Part shown: positions 26,601-36,398 of the stretch, piece after piece
Layout of the letters: the number at the start of each line of letters is the position of its first letter
Numbering within the stretch: the stretch's first letter is position 1
From: Pegea sp. RAD2-039
Taxonomy: Eukaryota > Chordata > Thaliacea > Salpida > Salpidae
Length of the DNA stretch: 64,000 nt
Assembly (NCBI GenBank): GCA_034620365.1
Contig: JAQGEQ010000090.1
Span: 1 to 64,000 of the forward strand
Direction of reading: 5' to 3'
Made by a program: the position numbers and the translations under genes
The notes under the pieces: model-generated
What the model was told of the DNA's origin: nothing
The model's input: only the letters and a program-made list of their open reading frames with translations
Database searches by the model: none

Positions 26601-29200
26601 TTTATTCAGACAAACTTAATTTGTTTAAATAATTTATCTGTGCTGTGATGTTTCATCTTGATTCCAGCTTTAAAGAAAAGGAAGAAACCTTAAAAATGTT
26701 TAGCTCTTTTGTATTTTACTGTGTTTTGCTTTGTTAGGTCTTTTGCATCTCACTTTGTTTATATTTCATCACTTACAGTACATCCAGCATGACCGTTCTC
26801 GTTTTGAAACTTCTTATCATGACCCTTCAAAATGTTTTAATTATAAAAGTTTCTAAATTTTGCTTTTTAAAGTTTCATTGAATAGAAACTACCAACTAGT
26901 ATTTGTTTGTAACGATTTATTTTATTTAAGCAACATAATTATTTTGTTAAATAAATACAAAACATTCGTATAACGTCGAAAACATAGTTATACAATATTG
27001 TTACTACATTAATAATGTTAATAATAATTAATAACATTATTATATGTATTATTTTAAGGAAAGCGTGTTTTTGCAAGAGGTGTTCATTTCAGGCAGCCTG
27101 CTTCGCGTTTATTGTAATAAAAAATAAAGCTATTTGAGCTTAAAATGAATATTTCATAATGATTAAAATGAGAACAAATCAAGAAATTAGTTTGTCTCTA
27201 ATTTTTTATTAGGGAACAGAATAGATACTTGGTGTAAATATTAATCTTTTAACTACCCTTAATCTATCTCTCAAATTGGTAAAGCTTTCTCTAATTATAA
27301 AACTTTGTTCACTGTACAAAATATAACAGAAGTGTATATAATTTTTGCGCTGCAAAAGAAGGTGGTTGAATAAAAAGCTGCAACAATACTAGTTAGTTTG
27401 CAATTAGAGTGTTACTTTACTTCTTGTGCTTACTTAATTTTTGCACTCAAACTTAAAACAAATAATAAAATATTCTAATTCATAAGACTAACCGCTTCAA
27501 TAAGTTTTCAATAAGCAAACCTGGGGATAATATTAAACTTTTTTAAAAGGCTTACATATCTTAGAATTTATGCATTTTTATAAAAAAAACAAATTTTTGA
27601 AATAACTTTCTAAATTTGCTCTAAAACAAAAAACGTAAACTAAAACAGTTTATAATCACAAGGATTCGGTCATATTGTGGTTATTTATTATTATCAAACA
27701 GTTTAACACTCAGTGTTAAATGTTTTTATAAGTCTGTATTTTAATGAAGCCATTTTTGTATCTTTTTAGATCTCTTACTGAATATTTTCTTATAATTTTT
27801 AAAGCTGGTTTGAGTTAACAGTGTCGTCATTTGACAAAATCATAAAATAAGATCTTTTTGGATTATTTTATAATCGTATAGCTTTTAAAGATTTTATTCA
27901 AAAAGATTATTATTCTTATTTTTAATCAAATATTAGTTACATTAGCGTACGCTAATGTTTTTAATATTGGCTTATGTAAAATAAAAGATAGCAAGCACAA
28001 ATACTCACAAAATTTGGTGACCCTTAAACTAATATTTTTTCGTTCTTTTGATAATTAAAACCATCAATTTACGTTTTGATTTAGTCTTTTTTTATTTATT
28101 ATCAAACATATCATAAAAAAGATTATTTTTGAAATTTAAACCTAAAACAAGACTTAATCGTATATGGTCGAAAGCAATAATTTTAAATATATAATTTAAG
28201 TAGAAATTAAATTTGTATTTATTTGTTGACATACAAATATCAAAGTAATATATCTTTTGATCTAAGTTTAATTTATTTATTTATTCAATATACATAAGTG
28301 AAAAAGATAACCCTTGTAACATGTAAGCCATATAACAAAAAGTACATTTTAGTTCAATTTAAGTCTTTGGTTTAAGTAGGCACAGTCACACTATAAATTA
28401 TATTTCTCATGCTGATGCTTTGGTTATTTTCATTTCGTTATTTAAAAAAGTTGATCAATTAATACGAGTCTTACCAATTATTGATTGTAAAGATAATCCA
28501 TTTTTTTATCTAGTCATTTGGTTTAGAATTAAATGTTTAGTTTTTCATAATTCTTTATCAAGATTTTTCAAAAAACACACTGATGAAATAACTTTTTATA
28601 ATGATTTATTATTATTTTTTGAAAACTATAAGGTAGTTTATTAATGTTTTCATTATTTTTGCAGTTTTTATATCTTTTGATATTATTTTGTTACCTATTT
28701 TATCTACTTAAAAAAATATATTGTTCCTTTTAAAAATGCTTCTAATTATTTCAATCAATATTTAATTAATGTGTATTTTGTGTCTCTACAAATTATTTTA
28801 TAAATTTTATCATAGCATATTTCTTTAAAATATTTGTTGGGTATTTGAAAAAATAATTATAATCAAATATATAATGATAACTATTGTCTTACTTTATCTT
28901 ATAAGTAATTGCTTAATTTTAAATTAAAGTTAAATGTGATTAGAGTTTTTAATGATTGAATAAGTTAAATAAAATATTATTTTATTCGATTTTTGCCATC
29001 AATCTTTTATATTAGAGTTTTATAAAAATTTTCTGATATTATTCAAGCTGTTATTATTTATAATTAATATTAAAATATTTTATAATAATTTGTGTATGCA
29101 TATATATGTTTTATGTACTTTATTTAAATTGAGACATAAAATATAATTATTTAAAGTTGTATTTTTTTAATTTCTTAAGTAAAATTTTGTATCTAAACTT
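23678..29200. other. Long A/T-rich spacer between IPPK and GSKIP
   Basis: Over 5 kb with no supported gene. Short open frames at 23965-24168, 24711-24950 and 28420-28644 have low-complexity composition and no motif. A less A/T-rich patch at 27060-27120 contains the near-palindrome CAGGCAGCCTG. 27005-27045 is an inverted A/T repeat (TAATGTTA and TAACATTA). Confidence 0.5.
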
Positions 29201-29207
29201 TTTTCAG
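29195..29207 (+). promoter_or_regulatory. 3' splice acceptor-like site upstream of GSKIP
   Basis: A pyrimidine tract followed by CAG (CTAAACTTTTTTCAG) ends at 29207, 40 nt before the GSKIP ATG. It could be the acceptor of a 5' UTR intron or of spliced-leader trans-splicing. Confidence 0.45.
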
Positions 29208-29247
29208 AAAAAATAGTTTTTAGTCATTAACAATCTAGTAATCTTTC

Positions 29248-29553
29248 ATGGATGATTCATTTCAATCTGAAATTGATAATATTATTAATGAGATAAGTTA
29301 TGCTGTAACATCAGCCACTAAACTTAATTGTAATCAATTGGAAATTGAAACTTTAGAATCTTACAAATATGTTCTTCTTCTTTCTTCTGCTGGACTTTTG
29401 GTTAAAAGTATTTCTTGTGAAGATTATGACAACATCCAAGGAAAAACATTTGAAACTATCTATAGTTTTTTAGATAAAGTTAGCCCTTTATATAGGGCCA
29501 CTTTTGCTAAATGTTTAACTGAAAAGTTAACTTTCATTGGAAATCAAAAATGA
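29248..29553 (+). CDS. GSKIP: GSK3-beta interacting protein (GSKIP)
   Basis: A single-exon frame of 101 residues. In animals GSKIP binds GSK3-beta and the RII subunit of protein kinase A, acting as a small A-kinase anchoring scaffold. The C-terminal GSK3-binding block is clear at residues 69-94 (ETIYSFLDKVSPLYRATF and the following KCLTEKL), matching the family pattern ETVYSLLDTLSPAYREAF. The N-terminal helix (residues 5-20, SEIDNIINEISYAV) corresponds to the region that includes the PKA-binding helix of human GSKIP. It is shorter than human GSKIP because the acidic N-terminal tail is missing. It lies 198 bp upstream of AATF on the same strand, with AATAAA at 29627-29632 in between. Confidence 0.88.
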   Translation: MDDSFQSEIDNIINEISYAVTSATKLNCNQLEIETLESYKYVLLLSSAGLLVKSISCEDYDNIQGKTFETIYSFLDKVSPLYRATFAKCLTEKLTFIGNQK

Positions 29554-29626
29554 TATTTTTGTTTTGTTTTAAACTATTTATTTATTTAGATTTTGACATG
29601 AATTGGTTTATGACCAATAATTATAT

Positions 29627-29632
29627 AATAAA
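29627..29632 (+). other. Putative polyadenylation signal of GSKIP
   Basis: AATAAA, 74 nt after the GSKIP stop and about 95 nt before the acceptor-like site of AATF. A/T-richness makes chance occurrence likely; the position is what makes it plausible. Confidence 0.4.
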
Positions 29633-29709
29633 TTTTGATTTTCAGTAAAACTGAATCTACTTTAAAATTTGAGTATAATTGTTTTATTTTTTGGGCTTGA
29701 ATCTATGAT

Positions 29710-29728
29710 ATATTTTTATTTTTTACAG
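29710..29728 (+). promoter_or_regulatory. 3' splice acceptor-like site upstream of AATF
   Basis: A strong acceptor-like sequence (TATTTTTATTTTTTACAG) ends at 29728, 23 nt before the AATF ATG and 175 nt after the GSKIP stop. This spacing is typical of trans-spliced polycistronic pairs, but also fits a 5' UTR intron. Confidence 0.5.
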
Positions 29729-29751
29729 TTTTTTCTGATTTAATTAATAAG

Positions 29752-31736
29752 ATGACTTCAATAGTTGAAGAATTAGATAGTTTGTTAAATCCAGTTGGTT
29801 CTATCGACCCTGAAGATGATATATATGATGACAGCAAAGCGAAATTAGTTGATAAAAATGATATTACTGATACAGAAGTCCTTAGATATAATCTTCGGTC
29901 CAGAAGGAAGCTGCATATTCCATTTGATGAGGATCCCAAATACACTGGAAAAATAATTTCTCGCAAAAAAATTGATTCATTTTTTGATGATGAAGCTGAA
30001 GAAGATTATAAGTTTGATGCTGAAGATGGATCTGATGTTGATGCTGAGGATGGATCTGATGTTGATGCTGAAGATGGATCTGATGTTGATGCTGAAGATG
30101 GATCTGATGTTGATGCTGAAGATGGATCTGATGTTGATGCTGAAGATGGATCTGATGTTGATGCTGAAGGAAAAGTTAAAAGAAAGAAAAGAAATCATTT
30201 GTAATTAATGATGAAGTGTTAGATTCTGATGACTCTTATGATAGTTCTTTTATTGAGGATGATTTAAAAGAGATGAAAAGTAAAAGAGTTAAAGATAAGA
30301 AAGTCCTCAAGACTAAAAGATCTATGATTATTTGTGATGAAGATGATGAAGAAATTGATTCTGATGTAGCTGATGGAAAAAGATCAATGATTTGTGATGA
30401 AGATGATGAAGAAATTGATTCTGATGTAGCTGATGGAAAAAGATCAATGATTTGTGATGAAGATGATGAAGAAATTGATTCTGATGTAGCTGATGGGGAA
30501 ACATCAATGATTCCTGATGAAGATGATGAAGAAATTGATTCTGATGTAGCTGATGGGAAAAGATCAATGATTCCTGATGAAGATGATGAAGAAATTGATT
30601 CTGATGTAGCTGATGGGAAAAGATCAATGATTCCTGATGAAGATGATGAAGAAATTGATTCTGATGTAGCTGATGGAAAAAGATCAATGATTCCTGATGA
30701 AGATGATGAAGAAATTGATTCTGATGTAGCTGATGGGGAAAGATCAATGGTTTGTGATGAAGATGATGAAGAAATTGATTCTGATGTAGCTGATGGTCTT
30801 GAAGATGAAACCGGTGGTGTAAAATTGTTCAGTAGCTCCACAGATGATAAAGAACTAAAACGGAAGTCCACTAAACACCAACTCAGCTTTTGGGATGATG
30901 CAATCGAAATGAGAATCAAGATGCAAAAGCTTTTAAACACTTCCAATCGTATGCCAGTTCCTGATAATTTTCAATTATTTTTACAACAAGATGACAATGA
31001 TATCAGAAAAGCTCATGAAGCAGCAAATAACTCGTTAATTTCCCTGCAAGAGACGTTCTTACAGCTACAAGAAACTCTATTAAAGCAACTCAAAGGAGTT
31101 GAAGATCTTGATGATTCAGAAAGTTTACAGATTCAGTCCACAAAACACTTGGATGAAAAACTCACGAAAAGAAATGGGGCTCTGCGGAATTATCGGTTAT
31201 CTACATTAAAGTATTGGTATGATAAAACCCGCTTAACTGGAAGCGCTGCCAATAAATCATTTGATAGTTTAGAGAGGCCAACAAATAACCAAATTAGTCA
31301 TATTCTTTCAGATCAAGATCGTTTAATTAAACGAACACAACTGAAACGTTCAAATTATCAAGTTGTTGGTGAAAGTAGAATACTCGATGAAAATGAAACT
31401 AACAAAAAACATGATAGTCATTTGCAAAATATGGATTGTGAAAGATTTGATGATGATGACTTTTACCAACAAATTCTACGTCAGTTGATTGAAAGTAAAA
31501 CTGCTAGCAAAGGTGATCAAGGTAATGAAGTTGAGATGACAAGACAGTGGCTTAAAGTTCAACGTCTCCAAAACAAAGCGAAAAAAGTTGTTGATACAAA
31601 AGCTAGTAAAGGTAGAAGAGTCCGTTATCATGTTCATTCAAAGTTAGTTAGTTTTATGGCACCATGTGACCATAGTACTTGGAGTGATGGTAAGATTAAT
31701 CAGATGAGTCGTTTGCTCTTCGGTAAGGAACTGTAA
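29752..31736 (+). CDS. AATF: AATF/Che-1 (Traube), with an apparent -1 frameshift
   Basis: AATF is a nuclear/nucleolar protein of ribosome small-subunit biogenesis and transcription. Two frames together cover it: 29752-30204 (150 residues, starting MTSIVEELDSLLNP as in family N-termini) and about 30192-31736. The second has the AATF leucine-rich block (LSFWDDAIEMRIKMQKLL), the middle RTQLKR motif, DDDFYQQILRQLIESKTAS, RQWLKVQRLQNKAKK and the C-terminal Traub domain (SKLVSFMAPCDHSTW). The frames meet at 30180-30200 in an A-rich run (AAAAGAAAGAAAAGAAATC), where one missing base would restore a single frame of about 660 residues. No believable intron fits there. It may be an assembly error, a real mutation or programmed slippage. 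The acidic region contains two different coding minisatellites. Confidence 0.88.
30025..30168 (+). repeat. 24-bp coding minisatellite in AATF
   Basis: Six tandem 24-bp units, each encoding DGSDVDAE, in the first AATF frame. Units differ by at most one or two bases. The array extends the acidic region of AATF. Confidence 0.95.
30322..30796 (+). repeat. 60-bp coding minisatellite in AATF
   Basis: Eight tandem 60-bp units, each encoding a 20-residue acidic repeat built around DEDDEEIDSDVADG. The first unit has one extra codon. Variants KRSMICDE, ETSMIPDE, KRSMIPDE and ERSMVCDE occur in blocks, as expected from unequal exchange or slippage. The unit has no resemblance to the 24-bp repeat upstream beyond its acidic content. 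Confidence 0.95.
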
Positions 31737-31979
31737 AAGATTTTCTATAATGATGATGATGATTAGGTAATATTTCCTTATAAATTATTTAACTAATTAT
31801 TTTAATAAATGTTTATGGTTTTATTGTTTGTGAACTATTTTTATTGTTTTGTCAAAACTGTTCTTGTCGGAATAATAAGGTTAAATAAACGATTATGACT
31901 GAGTTGGTATTTTTGAAATATTTCATAAAATCAAGTTCATTTAAGATAGTGAAAATAATTTTTCATCAGTGCTTGCAAA

Positions 31980-31993
31980 TATCTATTTTGCAG
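31980..31993 (+). promoter_or_regulatory. 3' splice acceptor-like site upstream of LIX1
   Basis: ATCTATTTTGCAG ends at 31993, 49 nt before the LIX1-family ATG and 257 nt after the AATF stop. AATAAA at 31804-31809 lies in the same gap. Confidence 0.4.
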
Positions 31994-32042
31994 ATGAGAT
32001 AAAATAAAAATTAAATAAATTTATTTAATAAACTATTTTAAA

Positions 32043-32828
32043 ATGCCTGAAAACTGTAGGGTGTTATTAGAAGAAGCGTATAACATGGTTCTTAGTAGCT
32101 TTCTCTCATCAGCACCTATTTGTAATCGATTGGTACGATACTTAAAAGCTACTGATGCATTAGCAGAGTTTTTCATCTTGAAAAGTAAAGAAAGAAAAGA
32201 AATCCGCTACAAACATGAAGATTTACCGGATGGTAATAAATTGTGTTTCGTTTTTCTACCAAATGGTAATTGTTTTGCTAACTTTGAGGTTTGTTCTGAT
32301 CGTGAAGAAGCTCGTCAAAGTTCTGCAAAAATTGCTTTTATTAATTCAGTTTTTAATGAAGATCCTTCTAAGATTATTGATGCTAAATCAATTTATAAAA
32401 TCCTACAAACCGCCGCATTCTCATTTGTAAACAACTTTTCCGATCAACGCGCTTTAACAACTTTTAAAATCATGTTAGAACGTCATATCGGTGACACTAT
32501 GCTGGATTTACAATTCTCCATCACAACTTTTCAACTCCTTCAATGGAACAACGAAATAAAAGATTTAAAATCAAACGGATGTACCATTGAAGAAGTATTT
32601 GATCACTACTGTCACAAGAAAATCGATACGAAATATCGAATGAAGCTATGTAATGATTGGATAATGCGTGAGATGAATGAGCCTGGTGTGATTGCCACCG
32701 AAATTCGTCTTGTTGAAGCTGAAAGAGATTATATGATAAAACGAGGGAAAGAATGCCGTTTTGTAGTTGAGAAACATCAAGCTTTAAAGCAAGCACAAAA
32801 CACTTTGCTGTACAAGTCAAAGAAGTAA
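32043..32828 (+). CDS. LIX1: LIX1/lowfat family protein
   Basis: A single-exon frame of 261 residues, about the length of LIX1 and Drosophila lowfat. Lowfat binds the intracellular domains of Fat and Dachsous in planar polarity and Hippo-pathway control. LIX1 acts in limb and gut mesenchyme in vertebrates. Family blocks are clear: FVFLPNGNCFANFEVC followed by EARQSSAKIAFINSVFNEDP (a double-stranded-RNA-binding-like fold), then FKIMLERHIGDTMLDLQ, FQLLQWN, the NDWIMREMNEPGV block and RLVEAERDYMIKRGKECRF near the C-terminus. It is on the same strand as AATF, 306 bp downstream. No transmembrane segment or signal peptide is seen. Confidence 0.9.
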   Translation: MPENCRVLLEEAYNMVLSSFLSSAPICNRLVRYLKATDALAEFFILKSKERKEIRYKHEDLPDGNKLCFVFLPNGNCFANFEVCSDREEARQSSAKIAFINSVFNEDPSKIIDAKSIYKILQTAAFSFVNNFSDQRALTTFKIMLERHIGDTMLDLQFSITTFQLLQWNNEIKDLKSNGCTIEEVFDHYCHKKIDTKYRMKLCNDWIMREMNEPGVIATEIRLVEAERDYMIKRGKECRFVVEKHQALKQAQNTLLYKSKK

Positions 32829-33486
32829 TTCAATTGTCAAGCTGTTGTATAATCTAATTTTATTGTCACCTATTCAAGTTGTTGTCTCTTTAGTTGTTAC
32901 CTAATGTTGTTGTTTGCTTTTTGTTGTTACCTATACAAGTTGTTGTTTGGTTTTGTTGTTTTTATTGAAGCTGTTGTCTACTTTAACCGATTTAATTTAC
33001 TCATTTCTTGTTCGATTCTGAATTGGTATTATTTAGTTTCTTTTAAATCGTTTACTTACTCAATTAAACTTTAATATAATTGTTAATCTATTTAACTAAA
33101 CTTTTTCTATTTGATCTTAATTTTCGATTAATATTTACCGCATCACGTAAATTGATTTTTATATTTGTTGTTTTTGAATTCAAGTATAAAAAAACCTTTT
33201 AAAAGATGCTTTAATTCTTTAAAAGTCATTTCTTAAATATAAACTGAAGGTTCAGAGGCTGTGAAGACGGTAGTAAGAAAAATGTATTGTTTGAGTCATA
33301 AAAAATCATATTTTTGTTTTCTAAAGTTAAATTTAGATATTATTTTCTCTGATTCATCTGTAGATTAATCAGTTTTAAGTTGAATTATAGAAATGTTTAA
33401 GTCTAACTCTACTCTGAGATTTTGGTTAAAGATTTAATTTATCCAGTGATTCATTTAATTGAAAGACAGATCAACAGTTTATACTT

Positions 33487-33567
33487 GATGAGTTAGACTA
33501 GTGGTTAAGTTGATTGGCTACCGATTCATCGTGTTTTGGATGAACGTGTTCAAATGTCACTGTCATC
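33487..33567 (+). pseudogene. tRNA-Ser-like pseudogene or head of a tRNA-derived SINE
   Basis: The sequence GATGAGTTAGACTAGTGGTT with the following AAGTTGATTGGCTACC resembles the acceptor and D arm of a class II tRNA-Ser. The length of 81 nt and a 3' TCATC that pairs with the 5' GATGA also fit. A degenerate B box (TGTTCAAATGT) is present. The T stem does not pair, and the anticodon stem has a mismatch and wobbles. The loop would read ACC rather than a serine anticodon, so it is not a working tRNA. Confidence 0.4.
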
Positions 33568-33608
33568 AAAAATACTTTATATTACGCCCCATGCTAGTGA
33601 ACATCTAA

Positions 33609-33797
33609 ATTGTCTTTCCCAATTATGAGTTCCTTTGCCTTGTGGTTGCTCCTGGAGAAGAAGATGATATAAGAGTAAACCTAAACGGAAAACCAACATT
33701 CCGTGTCACTGTCCCAAACTGGACAACAAACTCAGACCAAAAAATGGAATTATTTTATCATGAAATAAGCAAAACTAAAAAGCGTGATATTCAATAG
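33609..33797 (+). pseudogene. Open coding-like fragment, unknown
   Basis: A 62-codon stop-free stretch, without a start, ending in TAG. It reads VVAPGEEDDIRVNLNGKPTF, then RVTVPNWTTNSDQ. The composition is protein-like, with charged and structured residues, unlike the surrounding A/T DNA. A weak echo (DDFKVTVPNKLD) occurs near 38318-38353. It lies 41 bp after the tRNA-like sequence, so it may be the body of a SINE or a gene remnant. No family is recognised. Confidence 0.3.
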
Positions 33798-35531
33798 CAA
33801 CCACTTAGCAAGACTGTAATTGTCATGATTTTAAATTTAAGGTGAAAACCTTTTGTAATACAATTCGAATCTATTACAACCATCAAGTTTTTATTATTTA
33901 CTCTTAAAAATTGTTGTTGTTGTAATATGTCATTGAATCATAATACTATTATCAATAGCTAATAACTACAAAGTCTTATTTAGTAGAAAGCTTATTTTCT
34001 GAGCATTATAATTTGTTAACAACTTTAGATCTATTAGAATTGATTTATCAACTTTTTGAAAATTTCACCCCACAAAATTATAATTTAATAAAAAATTATT
34101 GACTAATAGAAAAGCAGATTTGTCATCACACAAAATAATTGCAGTTGATATTTGACGAAAAAACTATATTTACTCAACTCTTTGAAATATAAGAGCTTTT
34201 ATGTTGCCAGCTTATTGTACTCGCTAGATTTTCAAATACTGCAGTAAAGAATTCATTTTAGCGACTATTTGAACTCTTTTTTCTTGGAACTTTTTAAAAT
34301 TTAGCTTGAAATAATACAAATACTTAAATTTTCTTCTATTTTTACTAGATTTTTACATACTTGGTAAACTTTACAGTTACTCATTTGAATACATTGGATT
34401 CTTTGCAGTATTTTGTTGACTAATTAAAGAGTTTGAAGATTTTAAAAACAGTCTTATATACAACAGATCTTGATAAAATCGTTCAAGAGTTTTCTTATAT
34501 TTTCTTAAATGATGGTTTCCAAACATCTGCAGCTGTAGACTCATTTTCAACTTGACAGAAAGCTTATATATTTGATCCATATGAAAATAGGATTTTGATA
34601 ATCTCTGAAAAAGCTAACTTGAGGCCACCACAGATTATAGATTTTTAGTAAAAGATAGATGGTTTGATTGGGTATCATGACCAATAAAAAATCAAAACTA
34701 GATCAGAAGATAGATATACTTACAAATAGATCTCTCACTTGACAGTATAAAGCTGTTAAGTATTGCTTAATGTTTTACCAAGCAACAACCATGATAGTAG
34801 CAAGTGTGCTTCTAAAATCTACTAAATTTATCACAGCGAAGTTCATAATAAACTTGGATACTGCAAACTTAATAAATTATTTTAAATAAAAAGTCTTAAT
34901 AAGATTTATTTGGCATTAAACGTTTAACTACCTCAGTAAATTTGCTATAAAATTTTATGTTACGTTGATAATAATATTTTGTACCATAAGCTAAAAACTC
35001 AATATATTATACAAACTTTCTAATGAAATTTAATAAATTCGAGGTGTTCAAGTTTTATTAATAAAATTATATCACAAACAAAATTGTTAAAAAGATTATT
35101 TGAATAATTTTACAAAAAAAAAATACCCTTTTTGACTATTATTTTACTTTATGGAAACACCCTTAAATGAACCTTTACACTTTAATAACTTCTTAATAAG
35201 AATTTTTAATAAACCTTTTTTTTTATTGGTTGTATATTGATTTTAAAAATATTATTTTATTAAAGTCTTAGATCAATTTATTAATGTTTAAAAAAATAGT
35301 TGTATTTATTTTGTAGCAATATTAATTTACAATCAGATGCCATTAGTAATTGTTAAATTTATATTTTATATAAGAATTATTTTTTTATGAGAAGTATAAT
35401 TAACATATTATAAAATACCAAAATAACAATCTTCTAGTTATACTTTAGTGATTGATCTATTTATTTAATCTTAGTTTACATGTAAACAAAGTATAAATAT
35501 AATAAAAGATAAACATTTTTTTATTAACACT

Positions 35532-36398
35532 ATGAACAAATTTTATTTGTTTTCATCAAACATAAATGAAGAAATAAGAAGTGACTTATTAGCTTCATTG
35601 GCTGGCATTATAAGTTTTTTTATTATCATTGGATGTTTACAATACATAATGACATGTTTTAGAGTTTTATCTCATACCAGGCTTGCAAACATTTTTGGTT
35701 TTATTATTTTTACAGTCTCATGTACAATATCAATCATCATTATTAATATAAAAAATGATGGTAAAAACAATTTTGCAATTGATTTGTCAGAGCATTCTCT
35801 CTTTACTTTAATAATTTCTTATGGACTTTCTTTGATACTATTTATCACTTTGGCTAAAAACTTTAGTTGTTTACTTGCTAGTAGTCTATTGTTTCCTGGC
35901 GCATTTGCAAGAAAATCAATTGAAATTTCTGATCACTTAAGACAAGTTAGTGGAAAAGAAAAACAGCAAATACAAGTTTTGGGGAAAAGATTTGGTTGTC
36001 ATTCTTGTGGTGAACTATATCGCTTCAATATTCTAATATTTTCTAAAAAGTATTTTGCTGATCACCAACCACCAAAAGCACTTGTTGATAAAAATAAATT
36101 AAAAAAACTTATTCTTCTACCACATTGTCAATCATGCTCATATAAACAATCTATTTGTGTAAAAAATATGGTTCAAGATTTAGATTGGGAAAACAAAAGC
36201 TCTGCCCATGTTGTCACTCACTTTATTTGCTTTCGACTTTGGAAACTATTCATTCCTTGGCCTATCATTATTAAAAGATTATTACCTTTTAGTAGTGTAG
36301 GTTTAAATTTTCTTTTAGAAAATGCTTATGTATCCTGCTTACTTTCATCGTTATTGATTTACTTCTTTATAGTTTATAAGTATCAAAAAAATGAATAG
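35532..36398 (+). CDS. Multi-pass membrane protein with two CxxC pairs
   Basis: A single-exon frame of 288 residues. Hydrophobic segments at about 21-43, 51-72, 88-122 (long, possibly bent) and 264-283 predict four membrane passes. Between the third and fourth lies a soluble segment with FGCHSCGELY (Cys 156/159) and LPHCQSCS (Cys 199/202), a zinc-ribbon-like spacing, separated by YFADHQPPKA. The layout of two CxxC pairs around an ADHQPP-type motif reminds me of an uncharacterised conserved metazoan membrane protein family, but I cannot name it. Location and role are unknown. It is the last gene of the plus-strand run and is separated from LIX1 by 2.7 kb. Confidence 0.75.
   Translation: MNKFYLFSSNINEEIRSDLLASLAGIISFFIIIGCLQYIMTCFRVLSHTRLANIFGFIIFTVSCTISIIIINIKNDGKNNFAIDLSEHSLFTLIISYGLSLILFITLAKNFSCLLASSLLFPGAFARKSIEISDHLRQVSGKEKQQIQVLGKRFGCHSCGELYRFNILIFSKKYFADHQPPKALVDKNKLKKLILLPHCQSCSYKQSICVKNMVQDLDWENKSSAHVVTHFICFRLWKLFIPWPIIIKRLLPFSSVGLNFLLENAYVSCLLSSLLIYFFIVYKYQKNE

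Larger units (their letters stand above)
32829..35531. other. Spacer with a tRNA-like sequence and a coding remnant
   Basis: Mostly A/T-rich non-coding DNA. 32880-32980 has four loosely repeated GTTGTT-rich phrases after the LIX1 stop. A tRNA-Ser-like stretch lies at 33487-33567 and an open fragment at 33609-33797 (both listed separately). Nothing is recognised from 33800 to 35531. Confidence 0.5.

Noticed and set aside
27003..27047. A/T inverted repeat as a possible terminator, origin or MITE
   Set aside because: It is short, built of AAT/ATT repeats expected by chance in such A/T-rich DNA, and has no target-site duplication.
30236..30946. Minus-strand 236-codon Ser-rich frame over the AATF repeats
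   Set aside because: It is the antisense shadow of the 60-bp repeat; the sense frame is conserved AATF.
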